From Morganella psychrotolerans (lineage in GTDB: Bacteria; Pseudomonadota; Gammaproteobacteria; Enterobacterales; Enterobacteriaceae), in the NCBI RefSeq assembly GCF_001676155.1, contig NZ_LZEW01000001.1:1116001-1180000 (forward strand): DNA of 64,000 nucleotides, given 5' to 3'. A program made the position numbers and the translations under genes. A model generated the notes under the pieces. That model had not been told where the DNA came from and searched no databases. It saw only the letters and a program-made list of their open reading frames with translations. This document shows positions 38,938-51,318 of this stretch, piece after piece (position 1 is the stretch's first letter; each line of letters begins with the position of its first letter).

Positions 38938-39947
38938 CAGCGCCGCCCTCCGTGATGCCGCGTAAGCAGATAAATAAAGGCCGGTGCACCGATAGTGGCG
39001 GTCACCACTCCGATAGGAATTTCCGCGTTAGCTAAAATAAGACGTGAGCACAAATCAGCCAGCAGCATACTGAGCGCACCAAACAGCCCGCAAGCCGGAA
39101 GCAGTGTTCTGTGATCAGTAATACCCGTCAGACGCAGCATGTGCGGAATAATAAGCCCGATAAAGCTTATCGCGCCGGCTATCGCCACACTCAGCCCGAT
39201 TAATAACCCGACGGCGATAATAAACACATTACGCCAGCGATGGGCGGACACGCCGAGTTGCAGGGCGCTGACCTCGCCGAGTGCCAGATAATTGAGAACC
39301 GGCGCCTGCCACAGCAACCAGAGCGCCACAACCGCAAGCGCTGCCAGTAACGGACTGAGCCGCCAGTCAGCCCCGGAAAAACTGCCCATCATCCAGTACA
39401 TCAGTTGGCGCAAATCCAGGCTGGTGCTGAAATACACCATCCAGGTCATAAATGCCCCGCAGATAACGCCGAGCGCTACCCCCACCAGCAGCAACTGGCT
39501 GTTAGTCAGACGGCGGAAATGGGCGAAATACAATAAAATCAGTGTCAATAATGTTGCACCGATGACCGCGCCGGTACCCAGTACCCACAACGGCGGCATT
39601 CCTTTGAAAAACAATACGATGAAAACAACAAAGACCCCGGCACCATTACTGACGCCCAGCAGACCCGGTTCCGCCAGCGGGTTTTCAAAAATCGCCTGCA
39701 TAACGGCCCCCGCCATCGCCAGGCTTGCACCCACAGCAATCACCGCCAGCACCCGGGGAAAACGCAGTTCCCAGACAAATAACTGTGCGGTTTCCGTCAG
39801 CCACTCGTCCGGCAGGATCCACATTTCACCTGCGCATAATGAAACGGCAGTCATGATGAGTAATGCAGCAGAGAGGAAAATAATACGGTGCATATCCCGC
39901 TTTTGCCCGGATTGCACTAACTGTGTGATGGGGTTGTGAGTACTCAT
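38937..39947 (-). CDS. btuC: Vitamin B12 ABC transporter permease BtuC
   Basis: Ten-helix FecCD-type permease of 336 residues in the inner membrane, taking cobalamin from periplasmic BtuF. Family motifs are [41 protein letters not shown] and [18 protein letters not shown] (the loop touching BtuD). Separated by about 110 bases from ihfA, whose terminator lies in that gap. Confidence 0.95.
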   Translation of the reverse strand: MSTHNPITQLVQSGQKRDMHRIIFLSAALLIMTAVSLCAGEMWILPDEWLTETAQLFVWELRFPRVLAVIAVGASLAMAGAVMQAIFENPLAEPGLLGVSNGAGVFVVFIVLFFKGMPPLWVLGTGAVIGATLLTLILLYFAHFRRLTNSQLLLVGVALGVICGAFMTWMVYFSTSLDLRQLMYWMMGSFSGADWRLSPLLAALAVVALWLLWQAPVLNYLALGEVSALQLGVSAHRWRNVFIIAVGLLIGLSVAIAGAISFIGLIIPHMLRLTGITDHRTLLPACGLFGALSMLLADLCSRLILANAEIPIGVVTATIGAPAFIYLLTRHHGGRR

Positions 39948-40024
39948 GAGGTCCCTGTCATTATGTAAGACGGGAAATAGTATACCTGTACTGATGTAAC
40001 GTTACTGTCTGACAAACCACAGAA

Positions 40025-40052
40025 AAGAAAACGACCTCATAAGAGGTCGTTT
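40025..40052 (-). terminator. Terminator of the pheST-ihfA operon
   Basis: AACGACCTC/GAGGTCGTT stem with a four-base loop and a T-rich tail on the minus strand, immediately after the ihfA stop. Confidence 0.85.
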
Positions 40053-40058
40053 CAGGTC

Positions 40059-40355
40059 TTACTCTTTCGGTGTCGATTTCTCGACCTTGGCCTTCAATTT
40101 CTGCCCCGGACGGAAAGTGACAACTCTGCGTGCCGTGATAGGAATATCTTCACCCGTCTTAGGGTTGCGGCCCGGACGCTGATTTTTGTCCCGCAGATCA
40201 AAGTTTCCGAAACCGGATAATTTTACCTGCTCGCCATTCTCAAGAGAACGACGTACTTCTTCAAAAAACAGTTCTACCAGATCCTTCGCATCGCGTTTGC
40301 TGAGATCCAGCGTTTCCGACAAATTTTCTGACATTTCAGCTTTAGTAAGCGCCAT
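40059..40355 (-). CDS. ihfA: Integration host factor subunit alpha
   Basis: 98-residue nucleoid protein that dimerises with IhfB and bends DNA sharply. The start [12 protein letters not shown] and the beta-arm segment [12 protein letters not shown] are typical. It sits four bases after the pheT stop, as in E. coli (pheMST-ihfA), so it is at least partly expressed from the phenylalanine-attenuated promoter. Confidence 0.97.
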   Translation of the reverse strand: MALTKAEMSENLSETLDLSKRDAKDLVELFFEEVRRSLENGEQVKLSGFGNFDLRDKNQRPGRNPKTGEDIPITARRVVTFRPGQKLKAKVEKSTPKE

Positions 40356-40359
40356 AGGT

Positions 40360-42747
40360 TTAGTCCCTCAAGGATGCTTTAAATCGCTGTTGCAACGCGG
40401 CAACACATTTGTTTACGGTTGCTGCAATTTCATCTTCTTCAAGTGTACGTTCAGTATCCTGTAACGTCAGGCTTATCGCCAGGCTCTTGTAGCCTTCGGC
40501 AACGCCCTTACCGTAGTACACGTCAAATAAGTTTATGCCAACTAACTGATTTACGCCAACTTTTTTACATTCATTCAGAATGTCTTCTGCGGCGACACTT
40601 TCCGGCACAACGATGGCGATATCCCGGCGGTTTGCAGGGAAGCGTGAAATTGCTTCAGCCTCTGGAATAATACGGTCTGACAGTGCGTCCCAGCGGATTT
40701 CAAAGACAACCGTACGGCCGTTGAGATCCAGTTTTTTCTCCAGTTCAGGATGAACCACACCAATGTAGCCGATATGCTCACCTTCCAGATAAATCTCAGC
40801 ACCTTGTCCCGGATGGAGGGCCGGATTCGTCGTTGCTTTAAACGATACACGATCTAATTTGCCAGTCAATTCTAAAATGGTTTCCAGATCACCTTTTAAA
40901 TCATAAAAATCAACGACCTGTTTTTCCAATGACCAGTGTTCATCATTCCGGTTACCCGCAACAACCCCGCCCAGCATGGTTTCCTGACGGATCCCGAGGT
41001 CTGCCTGCGTATCAGGAACGAAGCGCAACCCTGATTCAAAAAGGCGTACACGATTTTGCTGACGGTTCTGGTTGTAAACAACGGTGCTCAGCAGACCCGG
41101 TAATAATGACAGGCGCATCGCTGACATATCCACAGAAATCGGATTAGGCAGAATAATGGCGTCCTGGCCGGGATGCAGCAGTGCCTGGATTTTAGGATCC
41201 ACGAAACTATACGTAATCGCTTCCTGAAAACCCCGGTCAACTAACAGTGTTCTTACCCGTTTCAGCGGAAGATGCGCTTCATGACGTGATGTCATGATGA
41301 GATCTGCACGTAACGGAACATCCGGAATATTGTTATAGCCGTAAATACGGGCAATTTCTTCAACCAGATCTTCTTCGATTTCCATATCGAAACGCCAACC
41401 CGGAGCAACCACCTTCCACTGATCCTGTCCGGCATCCACATCACACCCTAAGCGCGTCAGAATGTCTGTGACCTGTGCATCATCCACATGATGACCAATC
41501 AGCTGATCCAGTTTATGACGGGTCAGTATGATAGTCGCCACTTCCGGTAAATCAGCTTTTGATACCACTTCAATGATTTCACCCGGCTCACCACCGCAAA
41601 TCTCAAGGATCAAGCGGGTGGTACGCTCTGCCGCCATATGCTGCAATTGCGGGTCAACGCCGCGTTCAAAGCGGTGTGAGGCATCCGTATGCAAACCATA
41701 CTGACGGGCACGGCCGGTTATCGCCAGCGGATTAAAAAATGCCGTTTCCAGCAGAATATTTTTTGTCTGTGCAGACACACCTGAGTGCTCACCGCCAAAA
41801 ATACCCGCCATGCCTAATGCACCACGGTTGTCCGCAATGACCAGGATATTATCTGTCAGTGTAATTTCGTTGCCGTCCAGCAGGGTCAGTTTCTCGCCCT
41901 GCTCTGCCATACGGACGATCATTTCGCCATCCAGCGTATCCAGGTCGTACGCATGTTGCGGCTGACCGAGCTCCAGCAGAACATAGTTGGTGATATCCAC
42001 GACAGGATCAATAGAGCGTACGCCGCCACGGCGCAATTTTTCCGCCATCCACAGCGGCGTTTTTGCTGTGACATCCACATTTTTGATAACACGACCCAGA
42101 AAACGCGGGCACGCCTTTGGCGCATCAACACGGATCGGGAAGGAATCTTTATGGACAGCCGCAACCGGTGTCATATCCGGTGCCTGATAATCCATTTTAT
42201 TAATAACCGCGACATCGCGCGCCACACCACGAATGCTCAGGCAATCCGCACGGTTTGGCGTAATGCTGATGTCAATCGCCGTATCATCAAGTTTCATGTA
42301 CGCGCGCAGATCTGTTCCCACAGGAGCATCTGCCGGTAACTCAATAATACCGTCGTGGTCAGTACTGATCCCCAGCTCAGAAAATGAGCAGAGCATGCCT
42401 TCTGACGGCTCACCGCGTAATTTGGCGGCTTTAATTTTAAAGTCACCCGGTAACACCGCGCCGACGGTTGCTACCGCCACACGCAGTCCTTTACGGCAAT
42501 TTGGCGCACCACAAACGATATCCAGCAGGCGGTCGCCCCCGGTATTCACTTTTGTGACACGCAGTTTGTCTGCATTCGGATGCTGACCACATTCAACCAC
42601 TTCACCGACGACAACGCCGTGAAACTGACCGGCAACGGTTTCAACACCGTCAACTTCCAGGCCTGCCATGGTAATCTGATCGGATAATGCATCACTGCTG
42701 ATCGCCGGATTTACCCATTCGCGTAACCAGAGTTCACTGAATTTCAT
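40360..42747 (-). CDS. pheT: Phenylalanyl-tRNA synthetase beta subunit
   Basis: 795 residues, the same length as E. coli PheT. It has the N-terminal tRNA-binding-like (EMAP II) domain ([24 protein letters not shown]), the B5 domain, a catalytic-like core without activity of its own, and the C-terminal ferredoxin-fold anticodon-binding domain ([17 protein letters not shown]). It forms an alpha2-beta2 enzyme with PheS and carries the editing site for mischarged Tyr-tRNA(Phe). Starts 14 bases after pheS. Confidence 0.97.
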   Translation of the reverse strand: MKFSELWLREWVNPAISSDALSDQITMAGLEVDGVETVAGQFHGVVVGEVVECGQHPNADKLRVTKVNTGGDRLLDIVCGAPNCRKGLRVAVATVGAVLPGDFKIKAAKLRGEPSEGMLCSFSELGISTDHDGIIELPADAPVGTDLRAYMKLDDTAIDISITPNRADCLSIRGVARDVAVINKMDYQAPDMTPVAAVHKDSFPIRVDAPKACPRFLGRVIKNVDVTAKTPLWMAEKLRRGGVRSIDPVVDITNYVLLELGQPQHAYDLDTLDGEMIVRMAEQGEKLTLLDGNEITLTDNILVIADNRGALGMAGIFGGEHSGVSAQTKNILLETAFFNPLAITGRARQYGLHTDASHRFERGVDPQLQHMAAERTTRLILEICGGEPGEIIEVVSKADLPEVATIILTRHKLDQLIGHHVDDAQVTDILTRLGCDVDAGQDQWKVVAPGWRFDMEIEEDLVEEIARIYGYNNIPDVPLRADLIMTSRHEAHLPLKRVRTLLVDRGFQEAITYSFVDPKIQALLHPGQDAIILPNPISVDMSAMRLSLLPGLLSTVVYNQNRQQNRVRLFESGLRFVPDTQADLGIRQETMLGGVVAGNRNDEHWSLEKQVVDFYDLKGDLETILELTGKLDRVSFKATTNPALHPGQGAEIYLEGEHIGYIGVVHPELEKKLDLNGRTVVFEIRWDALSDRIIPEAEAISRFPANRRDIAIVVPESVAAEDILNECKKVGVNQLVGINLFDVYYGKGVAEGYKSLAISLTLQDTERTLEEDEIAATVNKCVAALQQRFKASLRD

Positions 42748-42761
42748 GAGAAAGTCCCGCC

Positions 42762-43751
<990 letters not shown>

Positions 43752-43837
43752 CTATTCCTCTGACCCTGTGGTCTTAAATTGTGACGATAGTCGCTGCCGG
43801 TATTTTTTATAACATTTCACATTGGCAGGACCATAAA

Positions 43838-43863
43838 ACAAAAAAGCCTCCAAACTGGAGGCT
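43838..43863 (-). terminator. Attenuator of the pheST operon
   Basis: AGCCTCC/GGAGGCT stem with a five-base loop and a following T run on the minus strand, between the PheM leader and pheS. This is the terminator half of a classical attenuator; ribosome stalling at the Phe codons would favour an antiterminator. Confidence 0.85.
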
Positions 43864-43910
43864 TACGGCGTTACTTTTCGTTTCTTTTCTACGCGTAAAA
43901 CCCCCGAAAT

Positions 43911-43959
43911 TCAGGCGCTAAAGTAAAAAAAAGAAACGGAAAGAAACGAGTGTGTTCAT
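43911..43959 (-). CDS. pheM: PheM leader peptide (homopolymer shifts the frame)
   Basis: As read, ATG 43959 gives [13 protein letters not shown] and a TAG at 43918. If the eight-A run at 43925-43932 is seven, the peptide becomes [15 protein letters not shown], ending with TGA at 43911. Its FRFFFYFS core is then the same as in E. coli PheM ([14 protein letters not shown]). Four to five Phe codons act as the sensor for charged tRNA-Phe in attenuation of pheST. Too short for ordinary gene finders. Confidence 0.82.
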
Positions 43960-44067
43960 TTTTTCAACCATTTTGGGTTAATGAGTTATATCCTGTAATA
44001 CTACGCGAAAATTCAGCAGAGATACAACGACAAATTATTCATTTTGAAGATTTTTTTGCCAGACAGC

Positions 44068-44094
44068 AAAAGAGGGAGCAAGCTCCCTCTTTTG
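44068..44094 (-). terminator. Terminator after rplT
   Basis: AAAAGAGGGAGC/GCTCCCTCTTTT hairpin with a two-base loop, ten bases after the rplT stop, with T residues inside and beyond the stem on the minus strand. Confidence 0.85.
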
Positions 44095-44103
44095 TCTGAA
44101 CAA

Positions 44104-44461
<358 letters not shown>

Positions 44462-44499
44462 ACTAATCTCCTAAGTCTTAAACTATTCTAAAAACTTGC

Positions 44500-44718
<219 letters not shown>

Positions 44719-44789
44719 TTAAAAAACGAATTAGCCTGGCGAATAAGTACCGGGGTTGCCCCCGGCGCTTATTACTTGTTATTGCCCGA

Positions 44790-45332
<543 letters not shown>

Positions 45333-47261
45333 TTATTCCTCCAGTTGATCAAGACTGCGACTGCGAATTTCTTCAAGCAGTTTTTCTTTAAATTCTTTTA
45401 CATCGAAGCTGCCAAGGTCGTTACCGCGGCGCGTACGAACAGACACTTTGCCTGATTCAACTTCTTTATCACCGCAGACCAGCATGTAAGGAACACGACG
45501 TAATGTGTGTTCACGAATTTTAAAGCCAATCTTCTCATTTCTCAAGTCTGCTTTTGCACGGATACCGGCATCTTGCAACTCTTTGACTAATTTTTGAACA
45601 TAATCCGCTTGTGAATCAGTGATATTCATCACTACAACCTGATTCGGCGCTAACCATGTCGGGAAGAAACCCGCTGTTTCTTCAGTCAGGATACCAATGA
45701 AACGTTCCATTGAACCTAAAATTGCGCGGTGAATCATTACCGGGGTAAGGCGTTCATTGTTTTCAGCAACATACGTTGCACCTAAACGAGCCGGTAGTGA
45801 AAAATCGAGCTGCACTGTACCACATTGCCATGCACGATCCAAACAATCATACAAAGTAAATTCAATTTTCGGACCGTAAAACGCACCTTCGCCCGGCAGG
45901 TATTCAAATTCAATACCATTTTTCTCCAGCGCGCTGGCAAGATCTGCCTCAGCTTTATCCCACTGAACATCTGTACCGATACGTTTTTCAGGACGGGTGG
46001 ACAGTTTCACCACAATCTTTTTGAAACCGAAAGTGGAGTATATGTCATACACCATACGGATACAGGAGCGGACTTCATCCATTACCTGCTCTTCGGTACA
46101 GAAGATATGTGCATCATCCTGCGTAAAGCCGCGGACGCGCATCAGACCATGTAACGCACCGGATGATTCATTACGGTGGCAGCTACCGAACTCAGCCATA
46201 CGCAGCGGCAGATCACGGTATGAACGCAGACCCTGATTAAAGATCTGGATATGACCCGGGCAGTTCATCGGCTTAATGCAATATTCACGATTTTCAGAAG
46301 AAGTAGTGAACATGTGCTCTTTATAGTTTTCCCAGTGTCCTGTTTTTTCCCACAGAACGCGATCCATCATAAACGGACCTTTCACTTCCTGGTAATCATA
46401 TTCTTTGAGTTTCACACGGACAAACACTTCCAGCTCACGGAAAATCGTCCAGCCATCGTTATGCCAGAACGCCATACCCGGCGCTTCTTCCTGCATATGA
46501 TACAGGTCAAGCTGTTTACCGATTTTGCGGTGGTCGCGTTTTGCTGCTTCTTCCAGACGTTGCAAATAGGCCGCTAACTGTTTTTTATCGCCCCATGCTG
46601 TCCCGTAAATACGTTGCAGCATTTTATTGTCACTGTTGCCGCGCCAGTAAGCACCCGCCACTTTCTGTAATTTGAAGTGATGGCAAAAGCGCATGTTCGG
46701 TACGTGCGGACCACGGCACATATCGATATATTCTTCATGATGATATAATGCAGGTTGCTGATCCTGAGGAATATTTTCATCCAGGATTTCAACTTTGTAA
46801 TCTTCGCCGCGGGAAACAAATATATCGCGGGCTTCACGCCAGCTGACGCGCTTTTTGACCACGTCATACTCTTTTTTGGCGAGCTCCGCCATCCGTTGTT
46901 CGAGTTTCTCTAAATCTTCCTGAGTCAGGGAGTGTTCGAGATCAACGTCATAATAGAAACCGTTGTCGATTACCGGACCAATTGCCATCCGGGTATCCGG
47001 CCACAATTGTTTGATGGCGTGACCTAACAGGTGCGCGCAGGAATGTCGGATAATGTCCAGACCGTCATCGTCTTTGGCGGTAATAATGGCTAAGCTGGCA
47101 TCGTGTTCAATCAGGTCACAGGCATCAACCAGTGTGCCGTTAACACGACCCGCGATACAGGCTTTCGCCAGACCGGCACCGATATCGTTAGCAACATCAA
47201 GGACAGAAACAGAGTGATTAAATTGGCGCTGACTGCCGTCAGGAAGAGTAATTACAGGCAT
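45333..47261 (-). CDS. thrS: Threonyl-tRNA synthetase
   Basis: 642 residues, the same as E. coli ThrRS. It has an N-terminal TGS domain (1-61), an editing domain with [16 protein letters not shown], then the class II core with zinc ligand Cys in [12 protein letters not shown], motif 2 [21 protein letters not shown] and motif 3 [17 protein letters not shown], and a C-terminal anticodon-binding domain. The TAAGGA ribosome-binding site is followed by ATG at 47261. Its leader carries anticodon-like hairpins that should mediate self-repression. Confidence 0.97.
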   Translation of the reverse strand: MPVITLPDGSQRQFNHSVSVLDVANDIGAGLAKACIAGRVNGTLVDACDLIEHDASLAIITAKDDDGLDIIRHSCAHLLGHAIKQLWPDTRMAIGPVIDNGFYYDVDLEHSLTQEDLEKLEQRMAELAKKEYDVVKKRVSWREARDIFVSRGEDYKVEILDENIPQDQQPALYHHEEYIDMCRGPHVPNMRFCHHFKLQKVAGAYWRGNSDNKMLQRIYGTAWGDKKQLAAYLQRLEEAAKRDHRKIGKQLDLYHMQEEAPGMAFWHNDGWTIFRELEVFVRVKLKEYDYQEVKGPFMMDRVLWEKTGHWENYKEHMFTTSSENREYCIKPMNCPGHIQIFNQGLRSYRDLPLRMAEFGSCHRNESSGALHGLMRVRGFTQDDAHIFCTEEQVMDEVRSCIRMVYDIYSTFGFKKIVVKLSTRPEKRIGTDVQWDKAEADLASALEKNGIEFEYLPGEGAFYGPKIEFTLYDCLDRAWQCGTVQLDFSLPARLGATYVAENNERLTPVMIHRAILGSMERFIGILTEETAGFFPTWLAPNQVVVMNITDSQADYVQKLVKELQDAGIRAKADLRNEKIGFKIREHTLRRVPYMLVCGDKEVESGKVSVRTRRGNDLGSFDVKEFKEKLLEEIRSRSLDQLEE

Positions 47262-47282
47262 TTTAAATCCTTATCTACAGTG

Positions 47283-47372
47283 GTGACCCATACGTAAGAT
47301 CACATATAGAAATCTCATTTATTTGATTTAACTTTCAGTACGTTACCGGAAATTTCTTGCGTACATTGCAAG
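47283..47372 (-). promoter_or_regulatory. thrS autoregulatory operator (tRNA-Thr mimic hairpins)
   Basis: In the thrS leader, the minus-strand hairpin at 47283-47303 has a 7-bp stem (GTGATCT/GGGTCAC) and a seven-base loop UACGUAU whose central CGU is a Thr anticodon. A second hairpin at 47356-47372 (CTTGC/GCAAG) has loop AAUGUAC with central UGU, another Thr anticodon. They lie 22-42 and 95-111 bases before the start, like domains 2 and 4 of the E. coli thrS operator, where ThrRS binds and blocks ribosomes. The rest of 47304-47550 shows no gene. Confidence 0.75.
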
Positions 47373-47550
47373 CTGGGTCACATCGGTAAATATCCATTTA
47401 CCGGGCGCCCTTGCCGGAACTCAATATTGATACTATCACAGCAATTACGGATTAATAGATTTATCTGGCTATGTCACTGAAAAGGTGGATGGCGTCACAA
47501 ACTGAGCTGTATTTATGAACATTTCATGGCGAAACAACCGGCTAACGACA

Positions 47551-47570
47551 AAACCCGCCGGAGCGGGTTT
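47551..47570 (-). terminator. Terminator after the phosphoethanolamine transferase gene
   Basis: AAACCCGC/GCGGGTTT stem with a four-base loop, 29 bases past the gene's stop codon; the tail on the minus strand is short (TTTTG). Confidence 0.7.
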
Positions 47571-47598
47571 CATTTATACCGGATATACAGGAAATCGG

Positions 47599-49161
47599 TT
47601 ATTTTGTGGCAGGAAGAACCAGGTCATCATCCGGCAACTCACTGAAATTTTTCAGTTCATTTTTAAAATTGACGACTTTATCCTGCCCGGCACACTCTGT
47701 ATCCTTCAGCCAGTCACAAGATTTATCCAACTTTTTATCGTCAATACCCAGCCACTGACTCAGTAACGGCAGCATAGATAATCCGCTGCGGAAATGGTTG
47801 ATACGGGTTTGTGACTGAGCATCATACGCGGTGATAAAAAACGGTACCTGAAAGTTAGGTTTTACACTGTCACCATGTGTCACATTGGTGTTTTCTGTTC
47901 CTTTATCCACAAACATCAGCCCGTGGTCAGAAAAGTACGCCATCGTCCAGCGGCGGTTGTCTTTGCCCGCCATCTGTGCAATATCTGAGAGTAATTTATC
48001 TGTATTTTCAATGCTTTTCACATAACACGAAATATTGCGTGAACCGATAAATTTATCAAAATTCTCCGTCAGTCGACCACACGGCTGCGGGTGTGACCCA
48101 TTCAGATGCACAACTATCAGCTGTTTTCCGGTGCTTTCTGCCAGTGCATCACGGACAAACGGCAGCAGCATCTCATCAGGGCCGCCTTTATCAGAACGGT
48201 TCGGTGCAACAAAATGCGCAAATCCCGCTTTTTTACCCATGATCCCCACAGGGGAGTCATAAATACCTTTCAGATGCTGATTCGAAATCCAGTAAGTATG
48301 AAAGCCGGCTTTATTTGCCAGCGCCACTAAATTATCATTCAGGTTAATCACTTTCCCTTCACGGACCGCCAGCGCATTTGTCAGTGACAGCGTTGTAGAG
48401 CCGGAAGCCGAAATATAATTATCAAAAAACACACCGTTCCGGCTGCTCATCCAAGGGGTATTAGGGTGATGAGTAAAACCAAATGCCTGCATAAAATCTT
48501 TACGGACACTTTCACCAATCACCAGAATATAGGTGTCATAGCCGGTATCACGCACAACCGGATCCCAGTGGTCACTGGTTTCAATCACTTTGGCGTAGCG
48601 CAGATTATCTTTACGGATTTGAGCATAGCTATTATAGCTGTCACGGAAAAACCGGATTTCCGGCAGACCTGATTTAAAAACAGAGGTAATACCTTCTGAT
48701 TTTCCCTGAATATAATCTTTTGATGAAGACCAGAATGCACTGATAAAAAAGACAATGAACAGTGCCAGTCGCCAACTGCGTTTTTTCGGGGTACTCAGTA
48801 AGCACGCCACAACCGCAGAAACCGTCATCACCGCCAGATATAAATAGGTTTTTACCGGAAGCCCGGCAATATATTCAAGGGATTCATTATTATCCGTATA
48901 CATCAGTGAACCGATAGCATTCACATCCGGATAGCCGTAGTTAAGACCCACTGCCCCGTAGATAAGCCCGACCAGCCAATAAATCACAATCAGCGCTATG
49001 TATAATGTTTTACTTAACGATAAACAAAAGACAAATAATGCAGCCGCACTCAAAACATAAATAAATTTATATTCATAGCCGAAGCACAGATGAAGAAGAG
49101 ACAAAAAGAGAAATAACCCGGCCGTTGCAATCAGACTTTTTAGCGTGCTTTTTATTGTCAT
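47599..49161 (-). CDS. Inner membrane sulfatase-fold phosphoethanolamine transferase (EptA/CptA/OpgE type)
   Basis: 520 residues from MTIKSTLKSL. Four to five transmembrane helices occupy residues 1-145, followed by a periplasmic sulfatase-like domain. Metal and nucleophile signatures are LVIGESVRKDF (Glu217), SASGSTTLSLTNAL (nucleophile Thr256 or Thr257) and YFSDHGLMF. Such enzymes add phosphoethanolamine to lipid A, LPS core or periplasmic glucans. I cannot decide the acceptor from sequence alone; the large hydrophobic N-terminus and size resemble CptA/OpgE-like members more than classical EptA. In-frame codons upstream to 49269 are probably untranslated. Single gene. Confidence 0.85.
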   Translation of the reverse strand: MTIKSTLKSLIATAGLFLFLSLLHLCFGYEYKFIYVLSAAALFVFCLSLSKTLYIALIVIYWLVGLIYGAVGLNYGYPDVNAIGSLMYTDNNESLEYIAGLPVKTYLYLAVMTVSAVVACLLSTPKKRSWRLALFIVFFISAFWSSSKDYIQGKSEGITSVFKSGLPEIRFFRDSYNSYAQIRKDNLRYAKVIETSDHWDPVVRDTGYDTYILVIGESVRKDFMQAFGFTHHPNTPWMSSRNGVFFDNYISASGSTTLSLTNALAVREGKVINLNDNLVALANKAGFHTYWISNQHLKGIYDSPVGIMGKKAGFAHFVAPNRSDKGGPDEMLLPFVRDALAESTGKQLIVVHLNGSHPQPCGRLTENFDKFIGSRNISCYVKSIENTDKLLSDIAQMAGKDNRRWTMAYFSDHGLMFVDKGTENTNVTHGDSVKPNFQVPFFITAYDAQSQTRINHFRSGLSMLPLLSQWLGIDDKKLDKSCDWLKDTECAGQDKVVNFKNELKNFSELPDDDLVLPATK

Positions 49162-49359
49162 TTGAAATAATTCATATTCGTAACTAAAAATGAGGTCAGC
49201 ATTATAGCGGGACTGATAACAGGATACGACAGCTTTTGCAGCCGGTAATGAATCCCCCCTGCATCTCATTGTGGTGTAACAGAATTATTATGTTAAGAAT
49301 TGATACAATTTATCATTATTCATTCACCACCTGTAAAACGCTTTCCGCTATTATTCAGC

Positions 49360-49425
49360 CCGTAGTAGAGATAAGTGAACTTTTGGTATTACTCTTGCCC
49401 TGATCCTGAATCAGGGCTTTTTTTT
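49360..49425 (+). ncRNA. Candidate small RNA ending in an orphan terminator
   Basis: GCCCTGAT/ATCAGGGC (49397-49417) with a five-base loop and T8 is a strong plus-strand terminator. No plus-strand gene lies upstream: its neighbours are both on the minus strand and read away or toward it. A possible -10 TATTAT at 49349-49354 would start a transcript of about 65 bases, including GTGAACTTTTGG, a string also present in E. coli GcvB. Promoter evidence is weak; it could instead terminate antisense transcription. The rest of 49162-49469 holds nothing recognised. Confidence 0.35.
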
Positions 49426-49469
49426 ATGTTTTTCGCTACGCTCTGTACCCAACATGTCATTACTGACCG

Positions 49470-50151
49470 TCAGTCTGACATTGCCAGAGCACTGTATGCG
49501 TTTTTGACTTTCCACAAATAGCGCGGAGCCTGCGGTGCCGGATGTTTGCGCCGGACATGCTCATAAAACTCATCCGGTGACAATGCATTGATTTTTGTAA
49601 TTGCCAGTGCGCGGTTATTATCAAATGTGCGCAATAATGCACCGGCGCCGTTCACATAAGAGACAATGGTGGCGTAATTGAGTGTTTGCGGATTGGTAAT
49701 ACCGGCAAGGTGCTGATCACGGATAATACGGATATACGTTGTGCCGATATCAATGTTGGTTTGCGGATCAAGCAGGTCACGGGTTGATGGCTCGCCATTA
49801 CGCCCTTTCATGCGGTAAGCATCACGCCCGGCAGTAGAGGCTTTAATCTGCATCAGACCGACAGCATTCGATTTACTGATAACATCAGGCCGGTAAGAGG
49901 ATTCCACTTCAATAATAGCGCGGATCAGTGTTTCATCGATTTCATAACTATTGGATGCCTGGCGGATAAACTGATCAAAAGGTGTCGCCGGATAAACACT
50001 ATTTCCGTCTCCCTGTGCAGGAAACAACGAAGCGTCATAATCAGCGGACGGTGTCTTATTTATCCAGCCGCCGGTACGGGTCTGTTTATTACTTCCTGAG
50101 CAACCCGCTATCAATAATGCTATTGCAATCACACTAACGGTTTTTTTTCAC
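49470..50151 (-). CDS. emtA: Membrane-bound lytic murein transglycosylase EmtA/MltE (5' end frameshifted)
   Basis: Outer-membrane endolytic transglycosylase that cleaves glycan strands to 1,6-anhydro-muropeptides. The lipobox LLIAGC and the SLT domain are clear: IRAIIEVESSYRPDVISKSNAVGLMQ with the catalytic Glu, ASTAGRDAYR, SYVNGAGALLRTF, and the end HPAPQAPRYLW as in E. coli EmtA. The uninterrupted frame starts at a GTG (50132) with no room for a normal basic signal-peptide start. From GTG 50151 the frame VKKTVSVIAIALLIAGC results if the eight-T run 50141-50148 is seven, giving 226 residues. The extra base is probably an error. Confidence 0.92.
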
Positions 50152-50318
50152 TGTGCTACCCTTTATCCGGCGTTCTTCTGGCGTAAAGAATACTGAAAAT
50201 GCACAGAAACAAAAAGAAGTTTACTTAACTTTTACTTTCCCTGTGATTCATAGCATAGTGTGAAGCAATTCCCTTGAATGTTATAAAGATATTACAAAAG
50301 TGCCTGACAGCATCAAAT

Positions 50319-50337
50319 GATATTGATAATCATTATC
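50319..50337 (+). promoter_or_regulatory. Fur box of sitABCD
   Basis: GATATTGATAATCATTATC matches the Fur consensus GATAATGATAATCATTATC at 18 of 19 positions and is centred 61 bases before sitA. This is the best Fur site in the window. Sit systems are usually also controlled by MntR; no clear MntR box was identified. Confidence 0.88.
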
Positions 50338-50388
50338 AATAAAGATATCCTTAGTTTTTGTCACACTTTAACCAGGCAGGCTGATACC

Positions 50389-51318
50389 ATGAACAAAAAA
50401 CAAAAGACCCCCTTTCCCGCTTCCCTGGCGCGCATATTGCGCCATTCTGTCCTGCTGCTCACACTGAGTGCCGTTAGCTGGTATGCCACTGCGGCGGATA
50501 AAAAGTTTAAAGTCGTCACCACCTTTACGATTATTCAGGATATGGCTCAGAATGTTGCCGGCGATGCTGCCATTGTGGAGTCCATCACAAAGGTGGGTGC
50601 AGAGATCCATGACTATCAGCCGACCCCGAAAGATATTATGCGCGCACAGGATGCAGATTTAATTTTGTGGAACGGGTTAAACCTGGAGCGCTGGTTCGAG
50701 CGTTTTTTTGAGAATTTACAGGATGTTCCGGCGGTGACAATCACGGATGGCATCAAACCTAATTCGATTCGTGGCGGCACCTATAACGGCAACCCTAACC
50801 CGCATGCCTGGATGTCCCCCGCTAACGCCCTTATCTACGTTGATAATATCCGGGCAGCCCTGGTGAAACACGATCCTGCAAATGCAGACACCTATAATAA
50901 AAATGCCGCCGCATATTCCGAAAAAATCAAAGCAATGGATGCGCCTCTGCGCGCCCGGCTGGCAAACATCCCTGAAAATCAGCGTTGGCTGGCAACCAGT
51001 GAAGGTGCTTTCAGTTACCTCGCCAATGATTACGGATTTCAGGAAGTGTATTTGTGGCCGATTAATGCCGAAGAACAAGGCACGCCACAACAGGTGCGCC
51101 ATATCATTGATACTATAAAAAAATATTCAATTCCGGTGGTCTTCAGCGAAAGTACTATTTCTGACAAACCGGCAAAACAGGTTGCCAAAGAGACGGGTGC
51201 AAAATACGGCGGTGTGCTGTATGTGGATTCACTGTCAACCGCAGAGGGTCCTGTACCGACTTATATAGATTTACTTAATGTGACCGTAGATACGATTGCC
51301 AAAGGATTTAACCAATGA
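50389..51318 (+). CDS. sitA: Mn2+/Fe2+ ABC transporter, periplasmic binding protein SitA
   Basis: Cluster 9 (A-1) metal-binding protein, 309 residues from [12 protein letters not shown]; upstream in-frame codons overlap the Fur box and are rejected. Signal peptide about 1-35 (AVSWYATAA). Metal ligands expected from the family appear as His in [12 protein letters not shown], His in [10 protein letters not shown], Glu in [14 protein letters not shown] and an Asp near [11 protein letters not shown]. Supplies Mn2+ and Fe2+ to SitBCD. Its stop overlaps sitB by four bases. Confidence 0.95.
   Translation: MNKKQKTPFPASLARILRHSVLLLTLSAVSWYATAADKKFKVVTTFTIIQDMAQNVAGDAAIVESITKVGAEIHDYQPTPKDIMRAQDADLILWNGLNLERWFERFFENLQDVPAVTITDGIKPNSIRGGTYNGNPNPHAWMSPANALIYVDNIRAALVKHDPANADTYNKNAAAYSEKIKAMDAPLRARLANIPENQRWLATSEGAFSYLANDYGFQEVYLWPINAEEQGTPQQVRHIIDTIKKYSIPVVFSESTISDKPAKQVAKETGAKYGGVLYVDSLSTAEGPVPTYIDLLNVTVDTIAKGFNQ

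Noticed and set aside
39948..40058. Cobalamin riboswitch or BtuB-type leader upstream of btuC
   Set aside because: The gap is only about 110 bases, mostly the ihfA terminator, and no B12-box sequence is visible.
49447..49462. TACCCAACATGTCATT near emtA as a further ERIC remnant
   Set aside because: Only about a dozen bases resemble the ERIC left end and no right end follows; too short to support.
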